From contig CAJQUW010006977.1 in the NCBI GenBank assembly GCA_907163375.1, positions 403,576-467,575 of the forward strand: a stretch of 64,000 bases of DNA, given 5' to 3'. The notes under the pieces were generated by a model. That model searched no databases. It worked only from the letters and a program-made list of their open reading frames with translations, and had not been told where the DNA came from. Source of the stretch: Prostheceraeus crozeri (taxonomy: Eukaryota > Platyhelminthes > Polycladida > Euryleptidae). Below, piece by piece: positions 1 through 10,974 of this stretch; positions within the stretch are counted from its first letter, which is position 1, and the number at the start of each line of letters is the position of its first letter. The translations under genes and the position numbers were made by a program.

Positions 1-240
1 GCGATTAAGTTCACTTATACACACACACAACACTTATATACACGCATGGATTTGGAGTGAACTTCGCATCATAAGGACATAAAATGAACAGGTGGATCGT
101 TCTTATTTACTTACTTCCCGTTTTTCGTCCTTGTCCACGTTAACCGGGTCAAATTAACCACGTGCTGCCTTCTGATGGCGCGCCTCCACTCCTATCGATC
201 GTAGACCATTATCTGTATTCAGGTCTACGATCTGTACTGT

Positions 241-430
241 GGTCTCCGTGGTACAGTGGTTAAGTGCTTGGCCTAGCGATCTTTTGGTCCAGAGGTCGAG
301 CCCCGAAGGTGTCATTGGCAGTCGGCAGGAAGGGCGTCCGGGCTAAAAGTACTACAACTCTCCATAAGTCTGACAATGTCAGCACCGTCCAAGCCCCCAG
401 TATGAGAAGTAGTGACATAATGGCATGACG
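241..430 (+). mobile_element. tRNA-derived SINE, copy 1
   Basis: The head has an A-box-like TGGTACAGTGG near 250 and a B-box-like GGTCGAGCCCC near 295, as expected for an RNA polymerase III promoter taken from a tRNA. The body carries GTCGGCAGGAAGGGC, GGGCTAAAAGT and a stretch ending AAGCCCCC, all found again in the copy at 1022-1258 on the other strand. No clear tail or target duplication was found. The family name is unknown. Confidence 0.7.
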
Positions 431-437
431 ACTTGCG

Positions 438-560
438 ACCATGTTTTCCTTGGTCTTCCTCTCGGCCTTCTGCCTCTAACTGGGAAGATCTTTTCGTCCA
501 GTCATTCTAATCTCTCCTCAGAATGTGGCCATGCCACCGTAGTCTTCTTCGCAGAGCATC
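438..560 (-). mobile_element. LINE 3' fragment (reverse transcriptase C-terminal tail)
   Basis: The minus strand of about 440-481 reads VRGRRPRGRPRKTW, the basic GRP-RKTW signature found near the C-terminus of many non-LTR retrotransposon proteins. Nothing of the catalytic domain is present. It sits tail-on against the SINE at 241-430, so the boundary between the two is uncertain. Confidence 0.55.
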
Positions 561-1021
561 GGAAGTACATTCCAGGTTCATCTTCTTTCTTAGCTGCGTT
601 TAAATTTCCCTTCACACCACTACATCGCTTGTGGATCCAGTGGCCGCACACGCCGCACTTGATAGAATTCGCTTCCACCCCTTACATGCTCAAAATATGT
701 CCACATGCTACAATGCACGCATGCATGTGACGGACCACCTCATTAAGAGGTATTCTTTACCTAATGTCAATCTTTTGCTACGGCATTTCTTCAGACAACT
801 AAGTGAAATTATGTAGCAGCCCTATTCAGTTTCACTTTTGTGCCAGTGTGTGCCCATATTGAGAAATGCAGATCCCAAAGTTATCACAATATAGAGACGT
901 TCTGAAAGCTTGCCATCAGGATTCATTTAATCGTTTGCGTGCTTCATTACAGAAGCAAGGAAGACTCATAAGCGGGTACTCAGCATGCAACCAGACTTTT
1001 CGATGACCAATAAAACATTAG

Positions 1022-1258
1022 AATTGCTCCCCAGCCGGGGGCTTAGACAGTGCTGACAGTCAGACTTCAGCGAGAGCGGTGTGACACTTTTAGCCCCAAC
1101 TTCTCCATCAGGAGAAGCAGTCTGATCTGATGATACCGGAAAAAGCGGACTCAAAACGCGAAAATAAAAAAAGTAGAGCCCTTCCTGCCGACTTTTTTGA
1201 CGCTTTCTTAGACCTCTTGATCAAAAGATAGGACAAGCCCATAACCGCCATGCCACGG
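1022..1258 (-). mobile_element. tRNA-derived SINE, copy 2
   Basis: Read on the minus strand this segment repeats the order of the copy at 241-430: a head beginning CCGTGGCATGGCGGTTA, then CTTTTGATCAAGAGGTC, GTCGGCAGGAAGGGC, GGGCTAAAAGTGTCAC and a region ending CTAAGCCCCC. The two copies are clearly diverged, so the insertions are old. The rest of 560-1989 shows no recognisable gene. Confidence 0.65.
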
Positions 1259-1989
1259 AGGGAACTAAAATAGGCTTACTTTATGAAAAAATGATTTCTT
1301 AAATATTTTTACTTAACAAAATTAACCAAAAAGAGAGATAAATTTCAACAGACTTTAGATGCTTTATTAAAATCGTGCGAGCTTTCGACTTTTCGCCCTA
1401 ATCATGCACATATAAAGTGATAGGTAAGCGAAGAAGATCGAAAAGGTTTTAAATACTAGGATACTTTGAAGCGACAATTCTGACAGCTTCAGTTGGACAG
1501 AATTCATTCGCTGAATAAGATTAACAATTTTTTCGCACATCTTGATTTGCGACTTGCTAATTTGTATTTCCTAGCGTATTTGCAGTAGCAGTGGTTTCCC
1601 CCTGTTGATTAGTACAATAATATGCATTGATTGCATTGCTTTGCTTACAGGATGTACTTCATAAAGAGTAAAATCTTTTTCAACCTAATGTACATGTATT
1701 TTGACCTATTGGTTAGCGTATAGTGTATCAATTTCAGCAGATCTTCTTTAAGACTCTTTATGATGCTATTTATTTCATTCAGAGTAGGAATTTGACCATT
1801 GTCGCCTACAATAGAATTAGATCATGTTTTTGCGGAAGGCATTGTTGATCGGACTCCTGTTCAGGAAAAGTCACAAAAATAAACCGCTCAGATTCGATCC
1901 TGGATCCCCGAAGACCTTCAGACAGCACTTTACACACAAGACCACACACTTTCGGAGCTTAATTGTGCATATTCTCTCCTGATTTTCAG

Positions 1990-2453
1990 GTAGAACGCAG
2001 TCTGCGAGTCATGGATGGAGCTATCCTTGTATTGGACGCAGGGAAGGGTGTACAAGCGCAGACACGAGCAGTTTGGCGGCAGGCATCGCGATATCGTCTT
2101 CCTGCTATCGCCTACGCAAACAAGATGGACCGAGCTTCTTCTGTAAATATTCACACGACTGCAGAGTCCATCCGAAGGAAACTAGGAGCTGAAGTTCTTC
2201 CTGTTCACCTTCCATTTGACGATTCTAATCAACGATTTGCTGGAATCATTGACCTCGTAAGAATGACATGCGAATTCACAAATGGGAAGGGGGAGAGTGA
2301 AATTCCGTCCCATCTCACAGACAAAGTGAACAATGCAAGAGAGGATTTGATTGGACAGTTAGCTGACATGGACGAAGAGTTTGCAGAGGAAGTTATGAAT
2401 TGTGAGAGCACGACAGATATCCAGCAATCTCACATCATCAAAGCTCTTCGAAG
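1990..2453 (+). CDS. GFM2: GFM2 (mitochondrial EF-G2), internal exon: end of the G domain
   Basis: This is the first visible exon of mitochondrial elongation factor G 2, a GTPase that with ribosome recycling factor splits mitochondrial ribosomes after termination. The acceptor TTTTCAG precedes V-ERSLRVMDGAILVLDA, the segment that follows the DTPGH motif in EF-G proteins. The G4 motif is visible as ANKMDR. The donor is AAG followed by GTATCA, and the 464-nt exon ends two bases into a codon, which the next exon completes as arginine. GFM2 fits better than GFM1 because of NKMD and the spacing through LADMDEEFAEEVM. P-loop, switch I and G3 are not in the window and must lie on upstream exons. An in-frame TTG at 1963 lies in the intron and is not a start. 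Confidence 0.93.
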
Positions 2454-2676
2454 GTATCAATCATAAGTCATAAATGTTTATTCTGCAATATAACAGAAAA
2501 CGCATAGCGATGACCGCAAGGGCACTTACAAGCAAGCGATGATAACACGTGTAACATATGCACACGCAAAGTTTGCCATCAATAAAAATGCATGAGACCT
2601 ACATATTTACAAATTTTCAGAATTATGATGAGATACATCATATACCATATACAAAGTACGTGAGATCTATGGGGCC

Positions 2677-3286
2677 CACAGAATTAGATTCATCTGCGCG
2701 CGCTTCAGTTTCCTAGAAAGGAAGAATTGCATCTAACCTAAATATCGAAATGGCACATCACAGAATTAGACAACTTGCTCCTTCTCGACTCCAATGGATA
2801 ATTCGTGTATCGCTTGCTATTGGAAATGGCAAACAATAAGCTGTCAGCCAAGGACAACAGAGCCAGTGAGAGATGCGTGCGTGCTGTGATATCACTTCGC
2901 ACACACCAAAACACACATTGCCTGGCCAAAATTCGATTCAGTGTATGCACTATACAGTGAGAAATGCCGAGGAGTGTATGTGAAAACAGGTGAACTAATT
3001 TTCCTACGCCTGTTACTTTTTTAATAATGATCGGAAGGGCCAACATTATGGAGCAAACTTGTGCGCTATGATCTGAATTCTTCGAATATGAAGGATTTTG
3101 GCAATGGAAGCACTTGGCTGGAACTCACATTAATCTGCAAGCGACGCACGACTTTTTTTTCCTATCTCTGTAAGGTATAAGGAATTCCTTTTTGCCCACT
3201 TAATAGGTTCCTCGATGTGCCGTCAATTTCGCATTAATCACACTTCTAGCAAACCGAAGCAGATAAACAAAATATTTAATTCTGTG
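2677..3286. mobile_element. hAT-type MITE (CACAGAATTA family) with nested or recombinant structure
   Basis: The ends are CACAGAATTAGA and, inverted, TTTAATTCTGTG. Flanks are ATGGGGCC on the left and ATGGGGCA on the right, a 7/8 match to the 8-bp duplication typical of hAT elements. A second CACAGAATTAGAC terminus begins at 2759, so about 80 bp of one subfamily lies outside a second one. The inner part (2759 to about 3253) is closely similar to 21371-21865. No coding capacity; presumably moved by an hAT transposase from elsewhere. Confidence 0.75.
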
Positions 3287-4210
3287 ATGGGGCATATGTT
3301 TACAAATTTGCAGAGTGATGATCACGACATAATGAAAGTTCACTGGGTGGGGTCTTCACAATGGAACAAAAGAACGTAAATGCTTGCCATCTAATATAAA
3401 AATAAATGTAACAAAATTATCTATACAAAATTCACACTTTAATGATCATGCTCACAATATAGACAAATTCACTCGAATCAATGAAATTGAGTCTTCTTGA
3501 TCTTCATCATGATAAGAATCGTCACTATGTAATATGAGTATACATCTAATTCGATCTAATTGAATCGTTCATTGAATTCCATATTTTGATGACATGGAAG
3601 AAAAACAGTCCACTGAGATAGTTCGAATTAACTTCGAATTAAAAATGTCAAATTCTACCTGAAAAACATCAGGAAATGTTTCGGTTATTCTATGATATAT
3701 CCTTGAATTTTCATAGAATTTGGTGTCCTTCATTTTCGAAGGTCATTCTTTTTAGTTTTATTGGGAACCTTTGATTGCAGCTGCATCAACAACAGTAAAT
3801 GTGCATGCTTGTTATTGTAAATTCCAATTCATCACTCAGTCATAAAATTAATTGAAATATTACCGATTTAATTGATTTCTAGTCATCAGTTGAGTGGTGC
3901 TAACTTGCGCAAGTCAATTACACGTATAATTCCGTAATCCAGTTCTATCTAGTATTCCTGACCAATTAAACTTATGCCCTCAACTCATACTTTAATTGAT
4001 ATTTGAAGTTTATTTTAGGTTGAACAATCAATGCTGTGATGAATTAAACAAACATAAAGTAGCGAAAGGGTGACAACCAATTTTAGAAAATTTAATTTCC
4101 ATCCCGCATCACTAAGTTACAGAAAACAAAACGAACTAATCAAATGAAAGCTCCCAGAGCTTGGTCGGTGTTTATCTTTAGTTTATGTAGGTGTAAAGTG
4201 AGCCAGATTA

Positions 4211-4666
4211 TTACATAGTTGTAGAATCGTATTTCAGAATCCCTTCCATTTTTGACAAAATTTGTTCCCAGGCAAAATCTTGGTAGAGAGGGATTCTATC
4301 GCTGAATTCTATGGTTCTAATATTCTGGCATACTTTATAACGGATAGAGCATAGACTTCTAAATTTCTCTGGACAGATAGGTAAGCAAAATTTGAAATGA
4401 TTTTTTACCTGATCAGGCCAACCAACATTTGTGTTGCAAAAGATCGAATTTTGCAGCTTATCGAAGTGATAAATGACTACTTGAAATGATTCTCTGTGCG
4501 ATTCATTCGCATGCAAAATGCAACCAAATACGGTATGCCGTTGCTGGTTGTGAACCAAAATGCAATGACGGTGTTTCACAAGTACATTCCTCTGCCTCCA
4601 TAACAAAGAAATTTGAATTTGTGATTGCATCGATTTAGTTGAAGGTATTATATCCCAACTAAACAT
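4211..4666 (-). other. Unrecognised 151-codon ORF in a repeat
   Basis: The ORF is open over 456 bases but has no motif I can place. It is probably part of a repeat, because a 32-bp block at about 4350-4381 recurs in inverse orientation at about 6738-6769, just upstream of the Penelope-like ORF, together with a nearby GGCCTGATCA block. It may therefore be a piece of the same Penelope element or of its insertion target. A function is not proposed. Confidence 0.35.
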
Positions 4667-4728
4667 TGTTGTACAACCTTGTGTGGCGTCTTATTTAACC
4701 TTCAATTCCATGAATGTTAACCACCGGC

Positions 4729-4968
4729 GCTGTGGCCTTGTGGTAGAATGTTCGCTCTGCGTCCGGGAGACCTTGGTTCAAATCTTGGTTGGGTCAGACC
4801 TTAGACTTTTAAAATAGGTACACTCCGCATTCTTGCTATTTGCTAAACACTCAGCACGAAAAAGAAGGAGAGTGGTAAATGACAACTCGGCCACATGGAA
4901 GAAAGGCTCCGTGCTTAATGTGCTTCCGAGTATAAACAACGTTCATTTATTTATTTATTTATTTTTAA
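4729..4968 (+). mobile_element. tRNA-derived SINE with (TTTA)n tail
   Basis: The head GGCGCTGTGGCCTTGTGGTA includes an A-box-like segment, and GGTTCAAATCTT near 4776 matches a B box. A roughly 170-bp body follows, ending in TTTATTTATTTATTTA at about 4948-4964, a tail type that suggests mobilisation by a LINE with the same 3' repeat. This family differs from the copies at 241 and 1022. It is not a functional tRNA gene: the acceptor stem is not conserved. Confidence 0.75.
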
Positions 4969-4999
4969 TGTGACTTCAGTGCGACAACGAAGGACATAT

Positions 5000-6557
5000 G
5001 GCAAGCAATGAAGAAAAATTAAAGAAATTAAAACGCGTGATCTAAAGTACAGTGCCATCGAAATTCCTTTATCTGTCTAGATGCTTCTCCAAACAACTAC
5101 AAAGCTGCGATCCGGTATGGCCAAGTTTTCAGGTATATGTCCTGGCAATAGAAACACAATCGGAAGATTTCTTGTTATGACAATTTTGTCTGAAATTTAC
5201 AAAGACACCATTCCATCTGCGTTTGTGACATCTCAAAACGACAATGGACTAAAAATGGCGATCATGAGTTGAAATCTTCCCCACAGCATCGTCGCATCAT
5301 TGACTGTCGAAAAATCTGCGAATATTTGCATCTATCACAGAGAGAAATCTATTCCAAGCAGCACATAATGTATCTATCATCTATCACAAGTTTTCCAAAG
5401 TTGTCAATCTGATGACATCTGGATAATCTCTGGATGCCGAGCCAGTAATGGAAATTCGAAATCGGATTCAATTATGTAATACTTGGGAAAGACTGACTAA
5501 GTTGCTGGTGAAGCCGAATTCAACGGACGGAAGATCCAACCAAAGCATAGACCATTGTTATGTAAGGGAGAGCTTCGAGAGGAAAAGCGAAGCCACCGAT
5601 TTACACATTTCGAATGTCCTGAAATGAGGGGGAACAGAAAAGTGAACTATACGGAGATTCTTCTTTGCATTCAATTTCATGAAAACAATCATGATGGACA
5701 TAATAAGCATTTACAACCTGAGCAGTCATCGATCGATCCCACCTGTGAAAGAGACTCTTCTGAGACCAATGACCAATGCTCGGAAAAGTACAGCCAGATC
5801 ACATTGAGAAGGGTTTTAGCTGGATACGTCAAATGATTGGTGTAAAAATTATTTTGTCTCCATTCGTTACCTTACAGAGAATGAAAACAATAACTTTATT
5901 GAAGGTTTTCCGGATTTAGTCTGAGAAATGTTGATGATAAAATATCATGCAGTCAACCACAGAAGATGAAGTGTATGCAGGAGAATGTTCGCATGCAAAG
6001 ACTGATTTCAATATGAATCCTAATAATCAAGATGAAATAAGTGGTCCTTGCTGCCCTTTACTCCTGAAAATATTATTTTTGTCGTGAATGTACTGTCACA
6101 AACAGTGAGTTCGGCAACCTGAAGAATGTTCGACATCCCTGAAGCTGCAAAGTTTTTAAGTAAAATTTATCATGAGAAGTCTTCTCCACCAAACGCATCT
6201 GCGCTTCAACTATACGAATACATTCTTTCTTTTCCACCAAACGTATCTGCGCTTTAACTATACAATACATTCTTTGCTGGAGTGTATTGTATGAGATCAA
6301 ACTGAATAGTTTTTCAATTTTCATATAAAAACTTTATTTGTGAGAATAGCGAAGAAAAACCATTTTTCCAGGTTATACAAGTTACAACTGAAACTGAATA
6401 ATTGTCCAAGAAAATAGTCCGAAATAGATTTCCGAAATTTCAATGACATTATTCACCAGCATGTGTAAGAAATTTGTTCATGAAATCTCAAATGCCTCAG
6501 TTCTGAGAAAGTTGTTTGAAGAAAAATTGCAAAATTACCAAATAACGGGGAGGTGTG
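5000..6557. other. Intronic stretch without recognisable gene; short tandem duplication
   Basis: ORFs of 63 codons (5081-5272) and 93 codons (5555-5836) on the plus strand have no recognisable motif and may be remnants of one repeat. At about 6183-6277 a unit of some 48 bp, containing CCACCAAACG and ATCTGCGCTT, is present twice in tandem. Nothing else is identifiable here. Confidence 0.5.
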
Positions 6558-7888
6558 GCACATGAGTTTAGCGCATAAGCATGTGTAGGCTCATGCGTCC
6601 TAACTCCTAATGTACATTAATATACATACATGCTGTGCTGGCAGGCAACTTGTTCTCCAAAATTTTAATTATGCTTATTGACAGTCTATTTGTAAGGTAG
6701 TCGATTGCTGGCCTGATCATGTATAAGACAATTTCAACCTATCTGTCCAGAGAAATTTAGAAGTCTATGGATAGAGGATGGCTATACGATTCTCTGACAT
6801 AGCTCGTGGAATATATTTTTGCAATTTTATATAATATAAAAAATATATTTTTCATAAAAAATAGATTTCTTGCAAACGGGTACCCTTTAGATATTGTTGA
6901 ACTATACATGAAACCAAAACCAATGAATGAAAGCAAAGGAAGACATAGAAAAGAAACAAACAGAAAACAAATATATTTAAGGGTACCGTTCATTAATGAT
7001 TTCCAGGCAACTAAAATAGGAAAAGAGTTTAAAAGTTTCCAGCATCATTTGTTTGATTTGAAGCCAGTATTTGTGACCCAGCCTAATTTGAAAAGAAGTG
7101 TTTCATTTAAAGAAAAATTATTTTGTACTAGTAATTGTTTGTGTAAGAATAATAATTTTTGTTACATGAAAAATGTTGTTTATCAGTTGACATGTAATTT
7201 GTGTGAAAGTTTTTATATCGGTGAGACTTTTTGTTCTTTTCGTCAACGTATGCTTGAGCACCTTACAACTGATTCGAGTTTATTTCATAAACATTTTGTT
7301 AAAACTCATGGTGTGTTACCTGACCTTTCATTTGTGACCCCTTTTATTTTAAAGCGAGGATTTGCTAATACGATTGAGCGGAAGATATCTGAGAAGGATT
7401 TCGTTTCTAAGTATCGCCCAGATATCAATGTTTATTTAGTATGAGAAGTAGGACCTCTGACTTATTTGTGTTTGAATTTTGTACTATGTTAATTCTGTTG
7501 TTTGTAAGATAATTTGCCCACTGTCAGTGTGATTTCATACCCTTGAGAAAGAGACATTCGAAAATTTGGGAGTATTATATGATTTATTGACCTAAGACGT
7601 CTATTTTTTCATTACATCTACTAAGAAAATAGTATCTTTAAAAAAATGAAAGGACGATGCTCAGACTATCGATGAATATCATCAAATTACCGATTACTTC
7701 ATAAAATCTCTGTTCGCACGTAACACATCTCTGTAAATCTCTGTAACACATGCGTTTAGCGCATAAGCATGTGTATGCTCATGCGTCCTAACTCCTAATG
7801 TGATTAAATATACCTGCATGCTGTGGTGGCAGACAACTTGTTCTCCAAAATGTTGATTATGCTTATTGACAGTCTATGTGTAAGGTAT
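6558..7888 (+). mobile_element. Penelope-like retroelement, 5'-truncated, between 143-bp direct repeats
   Basis: An ORF open from about 6803 to 7444 encodes the C-terminal part of a Penelope-like polyprotein. FLANGYPL near residue 21 resembles the end of the reverse transcriptase region. A cysteine-rich CTSNCLCK segment follows near 107-114, then a GIY-YIG endonuclease with VVYQLTC (124-130), FYIGET (136-141) and RQRMLEH (146-152). The reverse transcriptase core is missing. The 3' tail includes CCCTTGAGAAAGAGACATTCG, typical of these elements. The core is bracketed by near-identical segments at 6558-6700 and 7746-7888, which could be the long repeats this family carries. The endonuclease ORF has no interruption, so the copy is fairly young. 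Start codons here are not meaningful because the 5' end is lost. Confidence 0.85.
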
Positions 7889-8869
7889 TTCTATGGATTA
7901 AAGATTTACAGATAACACTTCCCCAGGAAGTTGATAACAAGTCAAATAAACACACACAACTTACTTTTTGCAAGTGACACTTAAACTTTGAATCTAGGGC
8001 TGTGCGCGGTGTACCGGTTTTCTGGATGGTGTACGTTAGTGTGTGAATTTCGGACTGCTTCACATTTTGCTGTAAAATTTCGATGACCGAAGTAAAACTA
8101 ATTCATTTCATATTTTACTTTTACCGCAGACATTGTGGAAAGAAGACGATTTTAAACATATTGCTTGAAATGAGGCGTAGTATCAAAATATCAAAACTTT
8201 TATTTCTCAAATCGAGAACACGAATACAAAATATGGGAAACAATGTTGCAATAACGAACGGTATGATAATGTTATGGAAATATTTACAGATAGATGATAA
8301 TATCATGAAGCAGACAAAGATGGAGAAATTAAGATAGCTCTGGAAGGAGAGGACATTGACATTGCACAAACTGCATTTGAATATAGTGCTATTTATTATA
8401 GCAAGAAGCGCATGAATGATATTTATAGGAGAGATTATAAACATTAATAAGTATAAGCGGCGTGATATCACATTGTCAAGTTTTTTTAATTATTGAAAGT
8501 ATCCCAAAGCATATTTTACATACCTATTTAGTAGGAGGTCCAGAGCAGAATTTTATTAAAGTATAAATATTCTCGCACAATTACTGAAATCATACATATA
8601 AATGATATTGAGCAGCTGAATTTTAAAGGATCTTACCTGAAATTGAGTATTCAATGTTGAAGCACAATTGCATATAGTTCAAACACAATGTTCCGGACCT
8701 CATTTAGCAGAGCTAATTCCGAAATTTTGATTGCGATTTCATGAAATTGAAGCTTCATAAAAATCATGGTTCGGCAGCCAGAGCGAGGTTCAGCAAGGAG
8801 CGAGGCCGAAAATGAGACTTTCACAGGATGATATACATACTATGCTTACTATGAGTCGGCGCGTCTACC

Positions 8870-8990
8870 GACTTCTACCTGGTTCCTCTTCTTGTCAGAC
8901 AGAATCAGAGAAAAACACATCTCTATCCAATAGGACGCAGATTGCAGTTTTTGGTTAAAAGGACATTTTCTTTGTTTTTACTTATCAACT
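8870..8990 (+). mobile_element. Short LINE fragment, inverted copy of part of 10560-10650
   Basis: The sequence from TGGTTCCTCTTCTTGTCAGA to about 8960 matches the reverse complement of about 10575-10645 in the LINE on the minus strand, including GACGCAGATTGCAGTTTT. It is therefore a second piece of the same LINE family lying in the opposite orientation about 1.6 kb away. No reading frame of interest remains. Confidence 0.6.
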
Positions 8991-9139
8991 GAAAAGTACG
9001 AAGTCTAGAGCCATGATTTTCAGCATGACATGTCTTCAAGTCAGTACCTATGATGTGCATGTGTTATTATCATGTTTCTGATCGTCAATATATGTGAGAA
9101 TGGGGTTAAATGTTGATTAATGATAATAATGACAAAGCG

Positions 9140-10790
9140 TATATTTCCATCAATTAAAAATCAAAAAGTACAAGATAGGGGTGACACGGAAAGTAGAGCA
9201 TTGCGCATAATTATACGGGACACAGTAAGGGAAAAGTGGAAAGAAAGTATGGCGTGAGAAAATTATTGTCTGGAAAAACACAACGAATTGTATACTGAAG
9301 ACATGTAAGGAATGAAAGAAGTCAACATGCGTGCAGTTGAACAAAGCGGTAATCGTAAACGACCACTAAGTAAGCGACTCGGAAGTAAACAGTTTAACGA
9401 ATGGTCTCTTGAAACCAAGGCCTGACGGAATAGCCGTAAACTTCGTTTTTGTTGTACCTTATAAAAGTCTAGTAAGCAAGGAGATCTGCAATGAGTGTCA
9501 CAGATGATAAGATGACAACGTTTGATGCTGAGCATAGCTCCCACATAGATTTGACAATCATAATTTATTGTCGGTAAGATCACAATTAAATCGTCCTTTG
9601 TAAGAAAACTTTTCAAAACTCTAAATAGATGCAGTTTACTCGCCTTTTTCAACCGATTTTTAATATGAGTAGACCAATTCATCTGGCAGTTAATCGTAAC
9701 CCAAGGACATTTGTATCATGAACTGTTGGTAACACATTTCGTAAGTACACAACTCAGGGGATGACGAACGCTTTGTAACAAGCAAATGTGATGTTTTCTG
9801 TCATTAAGGGAAAGGCTATTAGCCTGATTCCAACTCAAGACATTGTCCACCTCCGATATGAGCTCATCAACAATTACATTTCTGTGGAATACGTGTACAA
9901 CAAATTATCAGGGTGAAAAGGGCAAAGTGAGCTGACAAAAACACTGAAGATAGATGGAGAGAGGATTGCGCCTTGTGGAATACCTGAGGTAATTGCAGTT
10001 GCACTACTGGACATACCATTGAAGCATGCAAATTGCTTTCAATCAGATATGTAACTTGTATACCAATGAATAAAACCTCTGGCGAAGTTTGTTTGAAGTA
10101 AACGACGTATTAAAAGTGTGTGGAAACACAGTATCAAAAGCTTTCGAGGCGTCGAAACTCACAAGAGAAATACCCTTCACGTCGACCTCATCAAGTGCTT
10201 GACACATTTCATTAAACAGAGAAATCAAATGACATATCGGACTAGACAGTTTCTTGAAACCGAATTGATTGAGTCCGTAATTCTCATGCAACTTGAGGCG
10301 AATTCTATAATAAATCGGTTTTTCAAGTATTTTTGGAAGACAGGATAAGATGAAGATATGACGGAGATCAGAATTGAGTTGGTCAAAATGCTTGTATTTG
10401 CCGAAACTGTGAGGCTTGCCAAATCTGAATATGTTAAGCTTTTTAGACAGGGGTTGCATGAACATGATAGGAAATGACCCAAGACATTCCATGTCAAAAA
10501 AGATGACTATGGGCTTAGTACTTTTCGCTAAATCAAAGAAAACATAGGAAATCTCATTTTTGTCAAAACTGCAATCTGCGTCGCATTGGATTAATATATA
10601 TTTTTCTTTGTTCCTGTCTGACAGGAATAGGAACCACATAGAACTTGGCAGACACGCCGCACTATCGCGGCTGTATTTTAAAAAGGATGCATTTTCTGAT
10701 GTCTTCACGTATTGTAAGATTTCATCATTTCGTTTCTTTAAGGGGCTCCATATATCTATGATACCTGTTGTGAAAATCTAATCAAGATAT
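9140..10790 (-). mobile_element. Degenerate LINE (Jockey/CR1-type reverse transcriptase)
   Basis: The minus strand reads, in order, FGFKKLSSPICHLISLFNEM (about 10230-10180), SFDASKAFDTVFP, which holds the motif A aspartate (about 10150-10110), GIPQGAILSP (about 9990-9960) and WSTHIKNRLKKASK (about 9680-9635), the last being the thumb region. The block order and spacing are those of a non-LTR reverse transcriptase. The YADD box is not recognisable and the frame changes between blocks, so it is a fossil. The endonuclease domain is absent. A LINE family with SFDASKAFDT and W-THI blocks points to the Jockey/CR1 side of the tree, but the clade is not certain. Confidence 0.85.
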
Positions 10791-10974
10791 GCCTGAAGAC
10801 ACAAACAAATCAAAAAAACAGTTTCTAACAGTTATCGCATTGGATCCCGAATCCCGACAAATGTTCTTATATTATACACTCCTCGCAAATATTCTCATAT
10901 AAATGCATTATGATCTTCTTGCAGGTATTGACTAGGTATTTCATTAAACATTCAGACCACTATCTATACCTTTT

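Noticed and set aside
4729-4800. Functional tRNA gene
   Set aside because: Box A and B are present but acceptor and anticodon stems do not pair, and the sequence continues into a SINE body and (TTTA)n tail.
5405-5470. Hammerhead ribozyme (CTGATGA followed by GAAA)
   Set aside because: The required stem II directly between CTGATGA and GAAA does not form.
8121-8471. 116-codon hydrophobic minus-strand ORF as a membrane protein
   Set aside because: The opposite strand is also open over most of the region; hydrophobicity follows from AT-rich codons, and no family feature is seen.
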